Origin: Fidelibacterota bacterium
GTDB lineage: Bacteria > Marinisomatota > Marinisomatia > Marinisomatales > TCS55
Length of the DNA: 6,780 nt
Direction of reading: 5' to 3'
Assembly (NCBI GenBank): GCA_002725545.1
Contig: PBPW01000037.1
Coordinates: forward strand, 1-6,780
Within the stretch, counting starts at the first letter, position 1. Each line of letters starts with the position of its first letter. Below are positions 1 to 6,120 of the stretch, piece after piece. Position numbers and translations under genes: made by a program. Below the pieces are notes generated by a model. The model saw only the letters and a program-made list of their open reading frames with translations, was not told the origin of the DNA and searched no databases.

Positions 1-24
1 TATTTCTTTAGCTATTTTGTTCAT
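1..24 (-). CDS. Start of a divergent gene, product unknown (partial)
   Basis: On the minus strand an ATG at 24-22 opens a frame that stays open to the window edge and reads MNKIAKEI. It is preceded by a purine-rich GGGGAA (35-30) five bases upstream, a good ribosome binding site, and by TATAAT (47-42), which would give a very short leader that still includes this site. An upstream ATG at 37-35 is excluded because its frame stops after nine codons. Eight residues cannot identify the product. The call rests on the start context alone; the arrangement would make 25-269 a divergent control region. Confidence 0.4.
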
Positions 25-41
25 TAATGTTCCCCATAAAG

Positions 42-47
42 ATTATA
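42..47 (-). promoter_or_regulatory. Possible -10 box of the divergent gene
   Basis: Read on the minus strand this is a perfect TATAAT. Transcription would start near position 35, just before the GGGGAA ribosome binding site. No convincing -35 box is seen at the right distance (the best is TTAGAT at 71-66), and AT-rich DNA yields such hexamers by chance. Confidence 0.3.
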
Positions 48-114
48 AAATTTAAACCTCCAATAATCTAAATAACATATGAATATTTTTTTAATTAATA
101 GTCTATAAAAAAAA

Positions 115-144
115 TTGACACATAAGCCTAGATTGTGTTATTAT
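115..144 (+). promoter_or_regulatory. Sigma-70 promoter of the iron-uptake operon
   Basis: A perfect -35 box TTGACA (115-120) is followed, after 18 bases, by TATTAT (139-144), a five-of-six match to the -10 consensus. Transcription should start near 151, leaving a leader of about 119 bases before the permease start codon. This is the only place in the window where both hexamers are good. It implies a sigma factor of the ordinary type rather than the diverged Bacteroidota one. The inverted repeats at 146-177 lie at the predicted start site, a usual place for a repressor operator. Confidence 0.6.
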
Positions 145-145
145 T

Positions 146-170
146 GATAATGAGATTAAGTCTCAATATC
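146..170. promoter_or_regulatory. Near-perfect palindrome at the transcription start, candidate operator
   Basis: GATAATGAGA (146-155) and TCTCAATATC (161-170) are inverted copies matching at nine of ten positions around a five-base centre. The outer eight bases of each arm resemble the arms of the Fur box (GATAATGA and, with one mismatch, TCATTATC). The arms are nine bases apart instead of three, so it is not a standard 19-bp Fur box. It begins two bases after the -10 box, so a bound protein would block the promoter. Iron control by a Fur- or DtxR-type repressor is plausible from the downstream genes but is inferred. Confidence 0.45.
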
Positions 171-251
171 TTAATCTTGTGTTTTCGAAGCGTGTATAAC
201 GAACAGCCTTTAAATTGAAATACTCCACGATAATTTCTACAAAGGCTGTTC
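153..251 (+). promoter_or_regulatory. Structured 5' leader of the iron-uptake operon
   Basis: Two inverted repeats lie within the predicted leader RNA. The first is AGATTAAG (153-160) with CTTAATCT (170-177), an eight-pair stem with a nine-base loop right at the 5' end. The second is GAACAGCCTTT (201-211) with AAAGGCTGTTC (241-251), an eleven-pair perfect stem enclosing 29 bases, inside which GAAAT (217-221) can pair with ATTTC (233-237). The second stem ends eight bases before the ribosome binding site and has no T-run after it, so it is neither an ordinary terminator nor a direct occluder of the start. It matches no riboswitch family I recognise. A cis-acting RNA element is a reasonable reading. 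Confidence 0.4.
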
Positions 252-269
252 ATTATTTAAGGAAAGATA

Positions 270-1085
270 ATGGCTGAATTTGTAATAATCTTTAGAGAGG
301 TTCTTGAAGCCGGATTAATCGTTGGAATTCTCTATACATATTTAAATAAAGTTAATCAGCAAAGCTCTATACTTAAGATGTGGCAGGGAGTGATTGTTGC
401 AATCATCTTAAGTATAATTGGATCATTCCTCTTTCAAATCTTAGCGGGGGGATTTGAAGGTAAGGCTGAAAAATTATTTGAGGGTATTGTAATGATTATT
501 GCATCCTTTGTTTTAGGATCGATGATTGTCTGGATGGCTAAGAATAAGAATATAGCCGATGATCTTAAGACACAAGCTGATGATGCATTGTCAGCAACAA
601 ATGCCGGGTGGGGGATCTTTACCTTAGCTTTTGTTGCCGTTTTTAGGGAGGGAATTGAAATCATTCTTTTTATGTATGGATTGGCAGCAAAGCAGGGAGC
701 AGTATCCTTTATTTCATCTCTATTAGGTGCGCTTTTAGCTCTTGGAGTCAGTTATTCAATCTTCATTCAAGGTAAGAAAGTCCCACTTAAAAAATTCTTT
801 AATGTTAGTTCTGCCATTTTGATCTTAGTTGCTGCGGGTATGATGGCCTACGGCGTTCATGAGCTAGAGTCAGCGGGAGTGATTCCTGATTATGGTAGAA
901 TTTGGGATATAAACCCACCAAAGCTTGCCGATGGTTCTTATCCACTTTTACATGATAAGGGATACCTCGGTGGTTTATTTAAAGGTTTATTTGGATATAA
1001 TGGAGATCCTAGCCTTGTCGAAGTTCTCGCTTGGGTACTAACAGCATTCTCATTGTCTTTTCTTTGGCGGAGAGTAAATAAATAA
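270..1085 (+). CDS. FTR1-family high-affinity iron permease
   Basis: This integral inner-membrane protein of 271 residues belongs to the FTR1/EfeU family, which moves iron into the cytoplasm; the length matches E. coli EfeU (about 276). Both family iron motifs of the form R-E-x-x-E are present: REVLE at residues 9-13 in the first membrane segment and REGIE at 126-130. EGIVMIIAS (71-79) and HELESAG (197-203) are further family-like stretches. Hydrophobic segments suggest about seven membrane spans. The ATG at 270 has AAGGA (259-263) six bases upstream and puts the first motif at the expected distance from the N-terminus. It is followed after 28 bases by a TonB-dependent receptor gene, probably on the same mRNA. 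Known bacterial partners (EfeO, EfeB, P19, copper oxidase) are not in the window, so the oxidation state of the transported iron is unclear. Confidence 0.93.
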   Translation: MAEFVIIFREVLEAGLIVGILYTYLNKVNQQSSILKMWQGVIVAIILSIIGSFLFQILAGGFEGKAEKLFEGIVMIIASFVLGSMIVWMAKNKNIADDLKTQADDALSATNAGWGIFTLAFVAVFREGIEIILFMYGLAAKQGAVSFISSLLGALLALGVSYSIFIQGKKVPLKKFFNVSSAILILVAAGMMAYGVHELESAGVIPDYGRIWDINPPKLADGSYPLLHDKGYLGGLFKGLFGYNGDPSLVEVLAWVLTAFSLSFLWRRVNK

Positions 1086-1100
1086 TGAAACAATCAAATT

Positions 1101-1113
1101 AAAGGGGGAAGGA
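1101..1113 (+). promoter_or_regulatory. Strong ribosome binding site of the receptor gene
   Basis: An unbroken purine run, AAAGGGGG followed by AAGGA, ends directly at the ATG at 1114. The GGGGG lies five bases before the start codon, so it is the likely pairing site. It fixes the receptor start and suggests that the receptor is translated strongly in its own right even though it shares an mRNA with the permease. Confidence 0.6.
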
Positions 1114-3567
1114 ATGAAAAAAATCATTCAATTATCATTTTTTTTAAGCTCATTTGTTTTAGTTAACGCTCAGTCTTCAATTGTCGGTCGTGTTGTTGAT
1201 CAGTATGAGAATGAACCCATAGCGAATGTAAATGTTTACTTGGCAAATTACAATATAGGTGCATCAACAGATTCTGAAGGCTTTTTTCGTATTGATTTAC
1301 CAAAAGATTTATCTGAACCTACAATAGAATTGACTGCGATAGGTTTTTCCTCATTAAGTAAAAAAATTGAAATGGATGATTTGAATAGTGGAATCCTGTT
1401 TAAAATGGAATCTAAAGTAATTCAAATGGATCCAATTTATGTTATCAAAAATCTTTCTAGAATCACAAATCCTTTTTTGAGATCTCCAGGTTCAGCTGAC
1501 AAGATTACAAGCTTAGACATTAAAAAATTTAATGATACCGATGTAAATAGAATGTTGGGAAAGATTCCTGGGGTTTACATTCAAGAGGAAGATGGATTTG
1601 GGCTTAGGCCTAATATTGGAATGAGAGGGACTGGAGTTGAAAGAAGTTCAAAAATAAACATGATGGAAGATGGAGTGCCAATATCTCCTGCGCCATATTC
1701 TTCTCCAGCAGCCTATTATTCCCCTACTGCAGGAAGAATGCATGCCTTAGAAGCTAGAAAGGGATCATCTCAGATAAAGTATGGACCCCACTCTACTGGC
1801 GGCGCTCTTAACTATGTCTCAACCCCTATTCCTGAAAAATTTGAAACTAATTTAAATTTTAATACTAGAAACTATGAATCAATAATGCTTAATGCCAATT
1901 TAGGATCCTCAAGTTCTAATTATGGATACTTATTTGAAATTCTTCATGATGAAAATAGCGGTTTTAAGAATATTGATTTTAGTAATAATGGAACTGGCTT
2001 TAATAAAACGGACCTTATGGGAAAATTTAGATATAATTCAAAACTATTTAAGCATTATCCAAGCGCAGTTGAGCTCAAAGTCAGCGCAACAAATGAAATC
2101 AGTAATGAGACCTATCTTGGGCTCTCACAGAAAGATTATGATAAGAATCCCTACGCACGTTATACAGCCTCTCAAAAAGACCAAATGAATGCTGATCATT
2201 CTCAAATATCATTAACTGGATCTTTAAAAATTTCAAATAATGTGAATTTTTCACTTATAGGTTATAGAAACGATTTTGATAGAAATTGGTATAAGCTTTC
2301 CAAGATAAATGGCACGTCAATCGGGTCACTATTAAATGATGGCAATGCGAACTCAAATTATAAATTTTTATCAACATTTGAATCCCCGGAGAATACTTAC
2401 GACATTAAAGCTAATAATCGAGAGTACTATTCGAAGGGAATTCAGTTAGTCTCAAACATCAAGCTAAATTTCTTAGCAGAACATGACATTCTGGTTGGCT
2501 TAAGGACACACCAAGATGAAATGAACAGGTTTCAAAAAGTCGATAAATATGGGATGAACGAAGGAAAGCTTAAACTATCAACAGCTGGCACTTGGGGTGT
2601 TGGCTCAAAAAATAACAGATTAGACAATGCCACTGCTCAATCAATTTTCATTGAAGATCAATTCAGAATAAGAGATTTTGTGGTAACCGCTGGCTTTAGA
2701 TATGAAAAAATTGCATTAAATAGAAATGATTGGAAAGGAGATGTTAGTGGATCTGGTAAAAGCTGGAACGACCCCAAAAGAGAACTTTCTCCAACACAAA
2801 AAAAGAAAAATATCAATATTCTCATTCCTGGATTTGGTATAAACTATAGTGTTAATTCAAAAATTGAACTATTAGCTGGAATTCACAAAGGATTTTCTCC
2901 ACCTGGACCTGGAAGTAATGAATCTGAAGATATAAAACCAGAAGAAAGTATTAATGTTGAAACCGGCATCAGCTACACTCATAATTCTGACAAATTCAAA
3001 GCGATTTATTTTAACAGTGCGTATTCAAACCTGCTGGGGGATGATACGCAATTTGCTGGTGATGGTACATACGATCAATTCAATGCCGGAAAAGTAAATA
3101 TTCATGGTCTCGAGATTTCTTTATCAAGACTTTCAAAATTTAACAAACTCTTCATACCGATGAACCTTAGCTATACTTATACTAAATCGGAATTTCTAAC
3201 CTCGTTTGAAAGCTCATTTGAGGCTTGGGGCTCAGTAAAGTCTGGATATGAATTACCTTACTTGCCATCAAATTCGATTTACGGAGAAATAGGAATAATC
3301 GGAACAAAAGCTAGTGCATATTTTAGAATGAAAAAAATAAGCAAAATGAGAACAATCGCAGGCAAAGGGGCGTTTGACGGCAATAACTTAACTGATGATT
3401 TGAATCAATTTGACTTGCTAGGACAATATAAAATTAACAGTAATTCGAATTTATTTATTTCTGTTAAAAATCTTACCAATTCCAAATCTGTTGTTTCTAG
3501 AAGACCAGCTGGACTTCGACCCACAATGCCTAGAACTATTACCTTTGGCTTGCGTTTAAACATTTAA
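1114..3567 (+). CDS. FecA-like TonB-dependent outer-membrane receptor
   Basis: This 817-residue receptor brings a ferric chelate through the outer membrane using TonB/ExbBD energy. Residues 1-19 are a signal peptide (cleavage after VNA). Residues 22-98 form a carboxypeptidase-regulatory-like domain. MDPIYVI (105-111) is a possible TonB box. Residues 125-240 are the plug, with IPGVYIQ, GLRPNIGMRG, EDGVPISPAPY and IKYGPHSTGGALNYV. These closely resemble the plug of FecA, the ferric dicitrate receptor. The rest is the beta-barrel; RPAGLRPTMPRT precedes the last strand, which ends the protein as TFGLRLNI. Length is usual and no break is seen. The gene follows the FTR1 permease by 28 bases, so iron is the likely cargo. 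There is no FecA-type N-terminal signalling domain, hence no sign of a sigma/anti-sigma partner. Ferric citrate is inferred from plug resemblance only; another siderophore is possible. Confidence 0.9.
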   Translation: MKKIIQLSFFLSSFVLVNAQSSIVGRVVDQYENEPIANVNVYLANYNIGASTDSEGFFRIDLPKDLSEPTIELTAIGFSSLSKKIEMDDLNSGILFKMESKVIQMDPIYVIKNLSRITNPFLRSPGSADKITSLDIKKFNDTDVNRMLGKIPGVYIQEEDGFGLRPNIGMRGTGVERSSKINMMEDGVPISPAPYSSPAAYYSPTAGRMHALEARKGSSQIKYGPHSTGGALNYVSTPIPEKFETNLNFNTRNYESIMLNANLGSSSSNYGYLFEILHDENSGFKNIDFSNNGTGFNKTDLMGKFRYNSKLFKHYPSAVELKVSATNEISNETYLGLSQKDYDKNPYARYTASQKDQMNADHSQISLTGSLKISNNVNFSLIGYRNDFDRNWYKLSKINGTSIGSLLNDGNANSNYKFLSTFESPENTYDIKANNREYYSKGIQLVSNIKLNFLAEHDILVGLRTHQDEMNRFQKVDKYGMNEGKLKLSTAGTWGVGSKNNRLDNATAQSIFIEDQFRIRDFVVTAGFRYEKIALNRNDWKGDVSGSGKSWNDPKRELSPTQKKKNINILIPGFGINYSVNSKIELLAGIHKGFSPPGPGSNESEDIKPEESINVETGISYTHNSDKFKAIYFNSAYSNLLGDDTQFAGDGTYDQFNAGKVNIHGLEISLSRLSKFNKLFIPMNLSYTYTKSEFLTSFESSFEAWGSVKSGYELPYLPSNSIYGEIGIIGTKASAYFRMKKISKMRTIAGKGAFDGNNLTDDLNQFDLLGQYKINSNSNLFISVKNLTNSKSVVSRRPAGLRPTMPRTITFGLRLNI

Positions 3568-3586
3568 TTAAATTATTAAATGTTTT
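3558..3586 (+). terminator. Weak AT-rich hairpin at the end of the receptor gene
   Basis: AAACATTTAAT (3558-3568) pairs perfectly over eleven bases with ATTAAATGTTT (3575-3585) around a six-base loop, and the 3' arm runs into TTTT (3583-3586). The receptor stop codon lies inside the 5' arm. Only one G-C pair is present, so the stem is weak. It may end or reduce transcription, and the separate promoter just downstream agrees with a unit boundary here, but leaky read-through is likely. Confidence 0.35.
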
Positions 3587-3615
3587 CATGAAATTATTAT
3601 ACCATAGAATACCTA

Positions 3616-3624
3616 TGCTATAAT
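3616..3624 (+). promoter_or_regulatory. Extended -10 promoter of the peptidase-propeller unit
   Basis: TGC directly followed by a perfect TATAAT (3619-3624) is an extended -10 element. The best -35 candidate, TTATAC (3597-3602, 16-base spacer), is poor, as is usual when the TG extension is present. Transcription would begin near 3631, only about six bases before the ATG at 3637, so the mRNA would be almost leaderless. Confidence 0.5.
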
Positions 3625-3636
3625 AGTCTGTGTAAT

Positions 3637-4893
3637 ATGACCAGTATAAGAATTTTATTAGTTAATACAGTTATCATAGTGAGTTGTTCTCATTCGTTAT
3701 CTGTTGAAAATGTAAACAGCAATGAGTTTGAGATAACTGAAGACAGCATTATGAAGCACATTAAATATCTATCAAGTGATGAGCTTGAAGGAAGATATCC
3801 AGGGTCCCCAGGATCTGATCTTGCAATTAAGTATATTGAAAAACATTTTTCTGATCTTCAGCTAGAGACATTTACTAATAGTAAATACCTAGAATTTTTT
3901 GAATTCTTTGATAAAAAAGGAAATTCAATTTCCATTCCAAATGTTGCGGGTGTGATCAATAGTGATGATAATAATTATAGCGATGAAGTAATTGTAATTG
4001 GAGCTCATTTTGACCATCTTGGACTAGGAGGAAATCATTCCGGATCTCTAGAATTAAATTCAAATGATATACATAATGGAGCCGATGATAATGCTTCAGG
4101 AGTATCAGGAATTTTAGAGCTTGCAAAAAAACTATATTTAAATAAAAATAAGCTTAAGAGGTCTATTGTCTTTGTTGCTTTCAATGCTGAAGAGCAGGGA
4201 ATTTTCGGATCAAAGTCTTTTGTAAAAAGCCCATATTTTGAGTCAAAAAAAATAATATCAATGATAAATCTTGACATGATAGGACGTATGAAAGATTCAA
4301 ATCTTTATATCTCTGGAACAGGAACATCTCCAGTTTTTAGCTCAATACTAGATAGTGTATCATCAAACCATAATTTGGTTATAAATAAGAATCCTGATGG
4401 TTTTGGCCCTAGTGATCACGCAAGTTTTTATGTTAATGATATACCTGTTTTATTTTTCTTTACTGGCGCTCATCCTGATTATCATCGACCAAGCGATGAT
4501 TGGGATAAGATCAATGCTGGGGGTTTAAAAATGGCCTTAGAAATGATTTACGATATTACAATTGCGCTAGATCAGCTTGAAGCAGCCCCTGAGTTTTCAG
4601 AATCTGGCCCCAAATCTCCACAACAATCTCAGCAAAATTTAAAAGTTACCTTTGGTATAATGCCATCTTATGGGGCTGATAAAAAAGGTTTAGGGGTTGA
4701 TGGGGTAAGAAAAGATGGCCCAGCAGGAAAAGCTGGATTAATCAAGGGTGATATCATTTCTGAAATTGACGGAAAACCGGTCAATGATATTTATGGATAT
4801 ATGGAAGCTTTGAAAGATCTTGAGCCAGGAGGAAGTTCTGTTTTGAAAGTTATACGTAAAGACTCTCTCATTTTGCTAACCATAAAATACTAG
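3637..4893 (+). CDS. Lipoprotein M28 zinc metallopeptidase with C-terminal PDZ domain
   Basis: This 418-residue secreted peptidase of family M28 (aminopeptidase-like, two zinc ions) starts with a lipoprotein signal peptide whose lipobox IVSC puts the lipidated cysteine at residue 17. It should thus be anchored in a membrane facing the periplasm or outside. The metal and catalytic residues all look present: H124 in GAHFDH, D151 in GADDNASG, the pair E185-E186 in NAEEQG, D213 in NLDMIG, and H283 in YHRPSD. A Ser/Pro/Gln-rich linker (321-334) leads to a PDZ domain (about 336-418) with GLIKGDIISEIDGKPV. No PA domain is inserted. The start at 3637 has no ribosome binding site but is needed for the signal peptide; the next in-frame ATG (residue 39) would remove it. 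The stop TAG overlaps the ribosome binding site of the next gene. Substrate unknown; N-terminal trimming of peptides is the family norm. Confidence 0.9.
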   Translation: MTSIRILLVNTVIIVSCSHSLSVENVNSNEFEITEDSIMKHIKYLSSDELEGRYPGSPGSDLAIKYIEKHFSDLQLETFTNSKYLEFFEFFDKKGNSISIPNVAGVINSDDNNYSDEVIVIGAHFDHLGLGGNHSGSLELNSNDIHNGADDNASGVSGILELAKKLYLNKNKLKRSIVFVAFNAEEQGIFGSKSFVKSPYFESKKIISMINLDMIGRMKDSNLYISGTGTSPVFSSILDSVSSNHNLVINKNPDGFGPSDHASFYVNDIPVLFFFTGAHPDYHRPSDDWDKINAGGLKMALEMIYDITIALDQLEAAPEFSESGPKSPQQSQQNLKVTFGIMPSYGADKKGLGVDGVRKDGPAGKAGLIKGDIISEIDGKPVNDIYGYMEALKDLEPGGSSVLKVIRKDSLILLTIKY

Positions 4894-4905
4894 GAAAACA
4901 TTTTG
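4892..4905 (+). promoter_or_regulatory. Ribosome binding site and TTG start, coupled to the peptidase stop
   Basis: AGGA (4892-4895) overlaps the TAG stop of the peptidase gene (4891-4893) and lies seven bases before a TTG codon at 4903. The first in-frame ATG is codon 21, inside or just after the hydrophobic N-terminal segment, and has no such site. The TTG is therefore the better start, and translation is probably coupled to the gene before. Confidence 0.6.
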
Positions 4906-5991
4906 AATAAATTTTATAATTATTTTGTAGTTATAGGAATCACTTTAGGAGTATTAACATTGATGAGGTGGAATGCAATTAATAATTATTCCAGCTTTAC
5001 TGATGGCACAGCAAATGAATTTATAGAAGTAGGTGAAAGTCATTTTAAAAACCTTCGACAGTTAACTTTTAGTGGTGAGAACGCAGAGGCATATTTTAGT
5101 CCGGATAGCAAAGAATTAATTTTCCAAGCTCATGATGGAGAGGGGAAATGCGACCAAATTTATACGATGGATTTAAAGACTGGAGAAATTGAAATGGTTT
5201 CTACTGGAAAAGGGGTAACAACCTGTGCATTTTTTCTTTACCCCAATAAAAACAAATTTGTTTATGCATCTACCCATCACAAAAATGATAATTGCCCTCC
5301 AAAACCTGATATGAGCAGAGGGTATGTATGGAAATTGTATGAAGACTATGATGTATTTAGTTCCAATAGAACAGGGTCAGAAATTAATCAATTAACTTCA
5401 GAAAATGGTTATGACGCCGAAGCTACAGTATCTATGGATGGAAGTAGGATCGTTTACACTTCTATTTCATCAGGGGATCTTGAAATATGGACTATGAATA
5501 CTGACGGCACCGATAAGAGAATGCTTACAAACGAACTTGGATATGATGGAGGTCCATTTTTTAGTCATGATGGTAAAAAAATTATATGGCGTGCATATTA
5601 TCCTCAAACAGATGAAGAAATCAAAGACTACAAATCACTAATAAATCAAAGCATGATCCGTCCAATGAATTTGCAGATTAGAACAATGAACTCAGATGGG
5701 ACAAATAAAAAACAAATAACCTTTAATGATGGCGCAAATTTTGCTCCTTACTTCTTTCCTGGAGATGAGAGAATTATTTTTTGCTCCAATATGGCTGACC
5801 CAAAAGGAAGAGATTTTGATCTCTGGGCAGTGAATACAGATGGTACAAATCTAGAACGAATAACTTACTTTAAAGGTTTTGATGGATTTCCAATGTTTAG
5901 CCCAGATGGTAAATATTTTGTTTTTGCATCCAATAGAAATCAATCAAAAAAAGGTGATACAAATATCTTTATCGCTGAATGGATATACTGA
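4903..5991 (+). CDS. Membrane-anchored PD40 (TolB-like) beta-propeller protein
   Basis: This 362-residue protein begins with a hydrophobic segment (about residues 7-21) and no clear cleavage site, so it is probably an anchored periplasmic protein. The rest is about six WD40-like PD40 blades, seen as repeated patterns such as YFSPDSKELIF (64-74), VSMDGSRIVY (176-185), FFSHDGKKIIW (219-229), YFFPGDERIIF (283-293) and FSPDGKYFVFASNRN (332-346). WTMNTDGT, RTMNSDGT and WAVNTDGT mark blade ends. Between blades lies an insert with THHKNDNCPPKPD (124-136) and YVW, and a second, helix-like insert at 230-258. These proteins are often named TolB or biopolymer transporter Tol, but no TolB N-terminal domain or Tol-Pal genes are present. 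In my recollection this subfamily recurs beside M28-PDZ peptidases. It probably binds or presents peptide substrates, or scaffolds the peptidase, encoded 9 bases upstream. No enzymatic role is shown. Confidence 0.85.
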   Translation: MNKFYNYFVVIGITLGVLTLMRWNAINNYSSFTDGTANEFIEVGESHFKNLRQLTFSGENAEAYFSPDSKELIFQAHDGEGKCDQIYTMDLKTGEIEMVSTGKGVTTCAFFLYPNKNKFVYASTHHKNDNCPPKPDMSRGYVWKLYEDYDVFSSNRTGSEINQLTSENGYDAEATVSMDGSRIVYTSISSGDLEIWTMNTDGTDKRMLTNELGYDGGPFFSHDGKKIIWRAYYPQTDEEIKDYKSLINQSMIRPMNLQIRTMNSDGTNKKQITFNDGANFAPYFFPGDERIIFCSNMADPKGRDFDLWAVNTDGTNLERITYFKGFDGFPMFSPDGKYFVFASNRNQSKKGDTNIFIAEWIY

Positions 5992-6009
5992 CATTTCATT
6001 ATAGTATAT

Positions 6010-6028
6010 CGATTTAAATCGTTTAAAT
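6010..6028. repeat. AT-rich palindromes after the propeller gene
   Basis: CGATTTAAATCG (6010-6021) is a perfect 12-bp palindrome. It overlaps a second inverted repeat, ATTTAAA-TCG-TTTAAAT (6012-6028). Without a T-run after them they are poor terminator candidates. They could be a protein-binding site or chance in AT-rich DNA. No better terminator is seen between the propeller and TetR genes. Confidence 0.3.
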
Positions 6029-6070
6029 AATTTCAAATATATTGCCTTATGTATACTGTTTGTTTTAAAA

Positions 6071-6115
6071 TTCGAACCACGATTCGAAATATAATCATAT
6101 AATTCGAAATATAAT
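6071..6115 (+). promoter_or_regulatory. Tandem TTCGAA boxes over two -10 elements, candidate TetR operator/promoter
   Basis: The 14-base sequence ATTCGAAATATAAT occurs exactly twice, at 6082-6095 and 6102-6115, 20 bases apart (about two helix turns). A third TTCGAA lies at 6071-6076 and a fourth just inside the gene at 6155-6160. Each repeat ends in TATAAT (6090-6095 and 6110-6115). Starts from these would fall near 6102 or right at the ATG at 6121. No good -35 box is seen and there is no Shine-Dalgarno sequence. A repressor bound to the boxes would cover the promoter, which fits self-repression by the TetR protein encoded next. Confidence 0.5.
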
Positions 6116-6120
6116 ACAAT

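Noticed and set aside
146..170. Calling the palindrome a standard Fur box
   Set aside because: The arms match but the spacing is six bases longer than the 19-bp consensus, so it is described only as a candidate operator.
201..251. Rho-independent terminator before the permease
   Set aside because: The 29-base enclosed segment is too long for a simple terminator loop and no T-run follows the 3' arm.
434..664. Minus-strand open frame of 76 codons inside the permease gene
   Set aside because: It lies wholly antisense to a clear membrane protein and shows no recognisable domain; a shadow of the real coding frame.
1922..2188. Second + strand frame of 88 codons inside the receptor barrel
   Set aside because: It overlaps an intact, well-matched receptor frame and its translation has no recognisable features.
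1114..3567. Naming the receptor FecA or SusC
   Set aside because: The plug resembles FecA but substrate specificity cannot be read from sequence by eye, and the signalling domain is absent; there is no SusD-like gene next to it to support a glycan role.
4035..4277. Minus-strand frame of 80 codons over the peptidase active-site region
   Set aside because: It is antisense to the most conserved part of the M28 domain, and no start context supports it.
4903..5991. Naming the propeller protein TolB
   Set aside because: Only the propeller is shared; the TolB N-terminal domain, a typical cleavable signal peptide and neighbouring tol/pal genes are missing.
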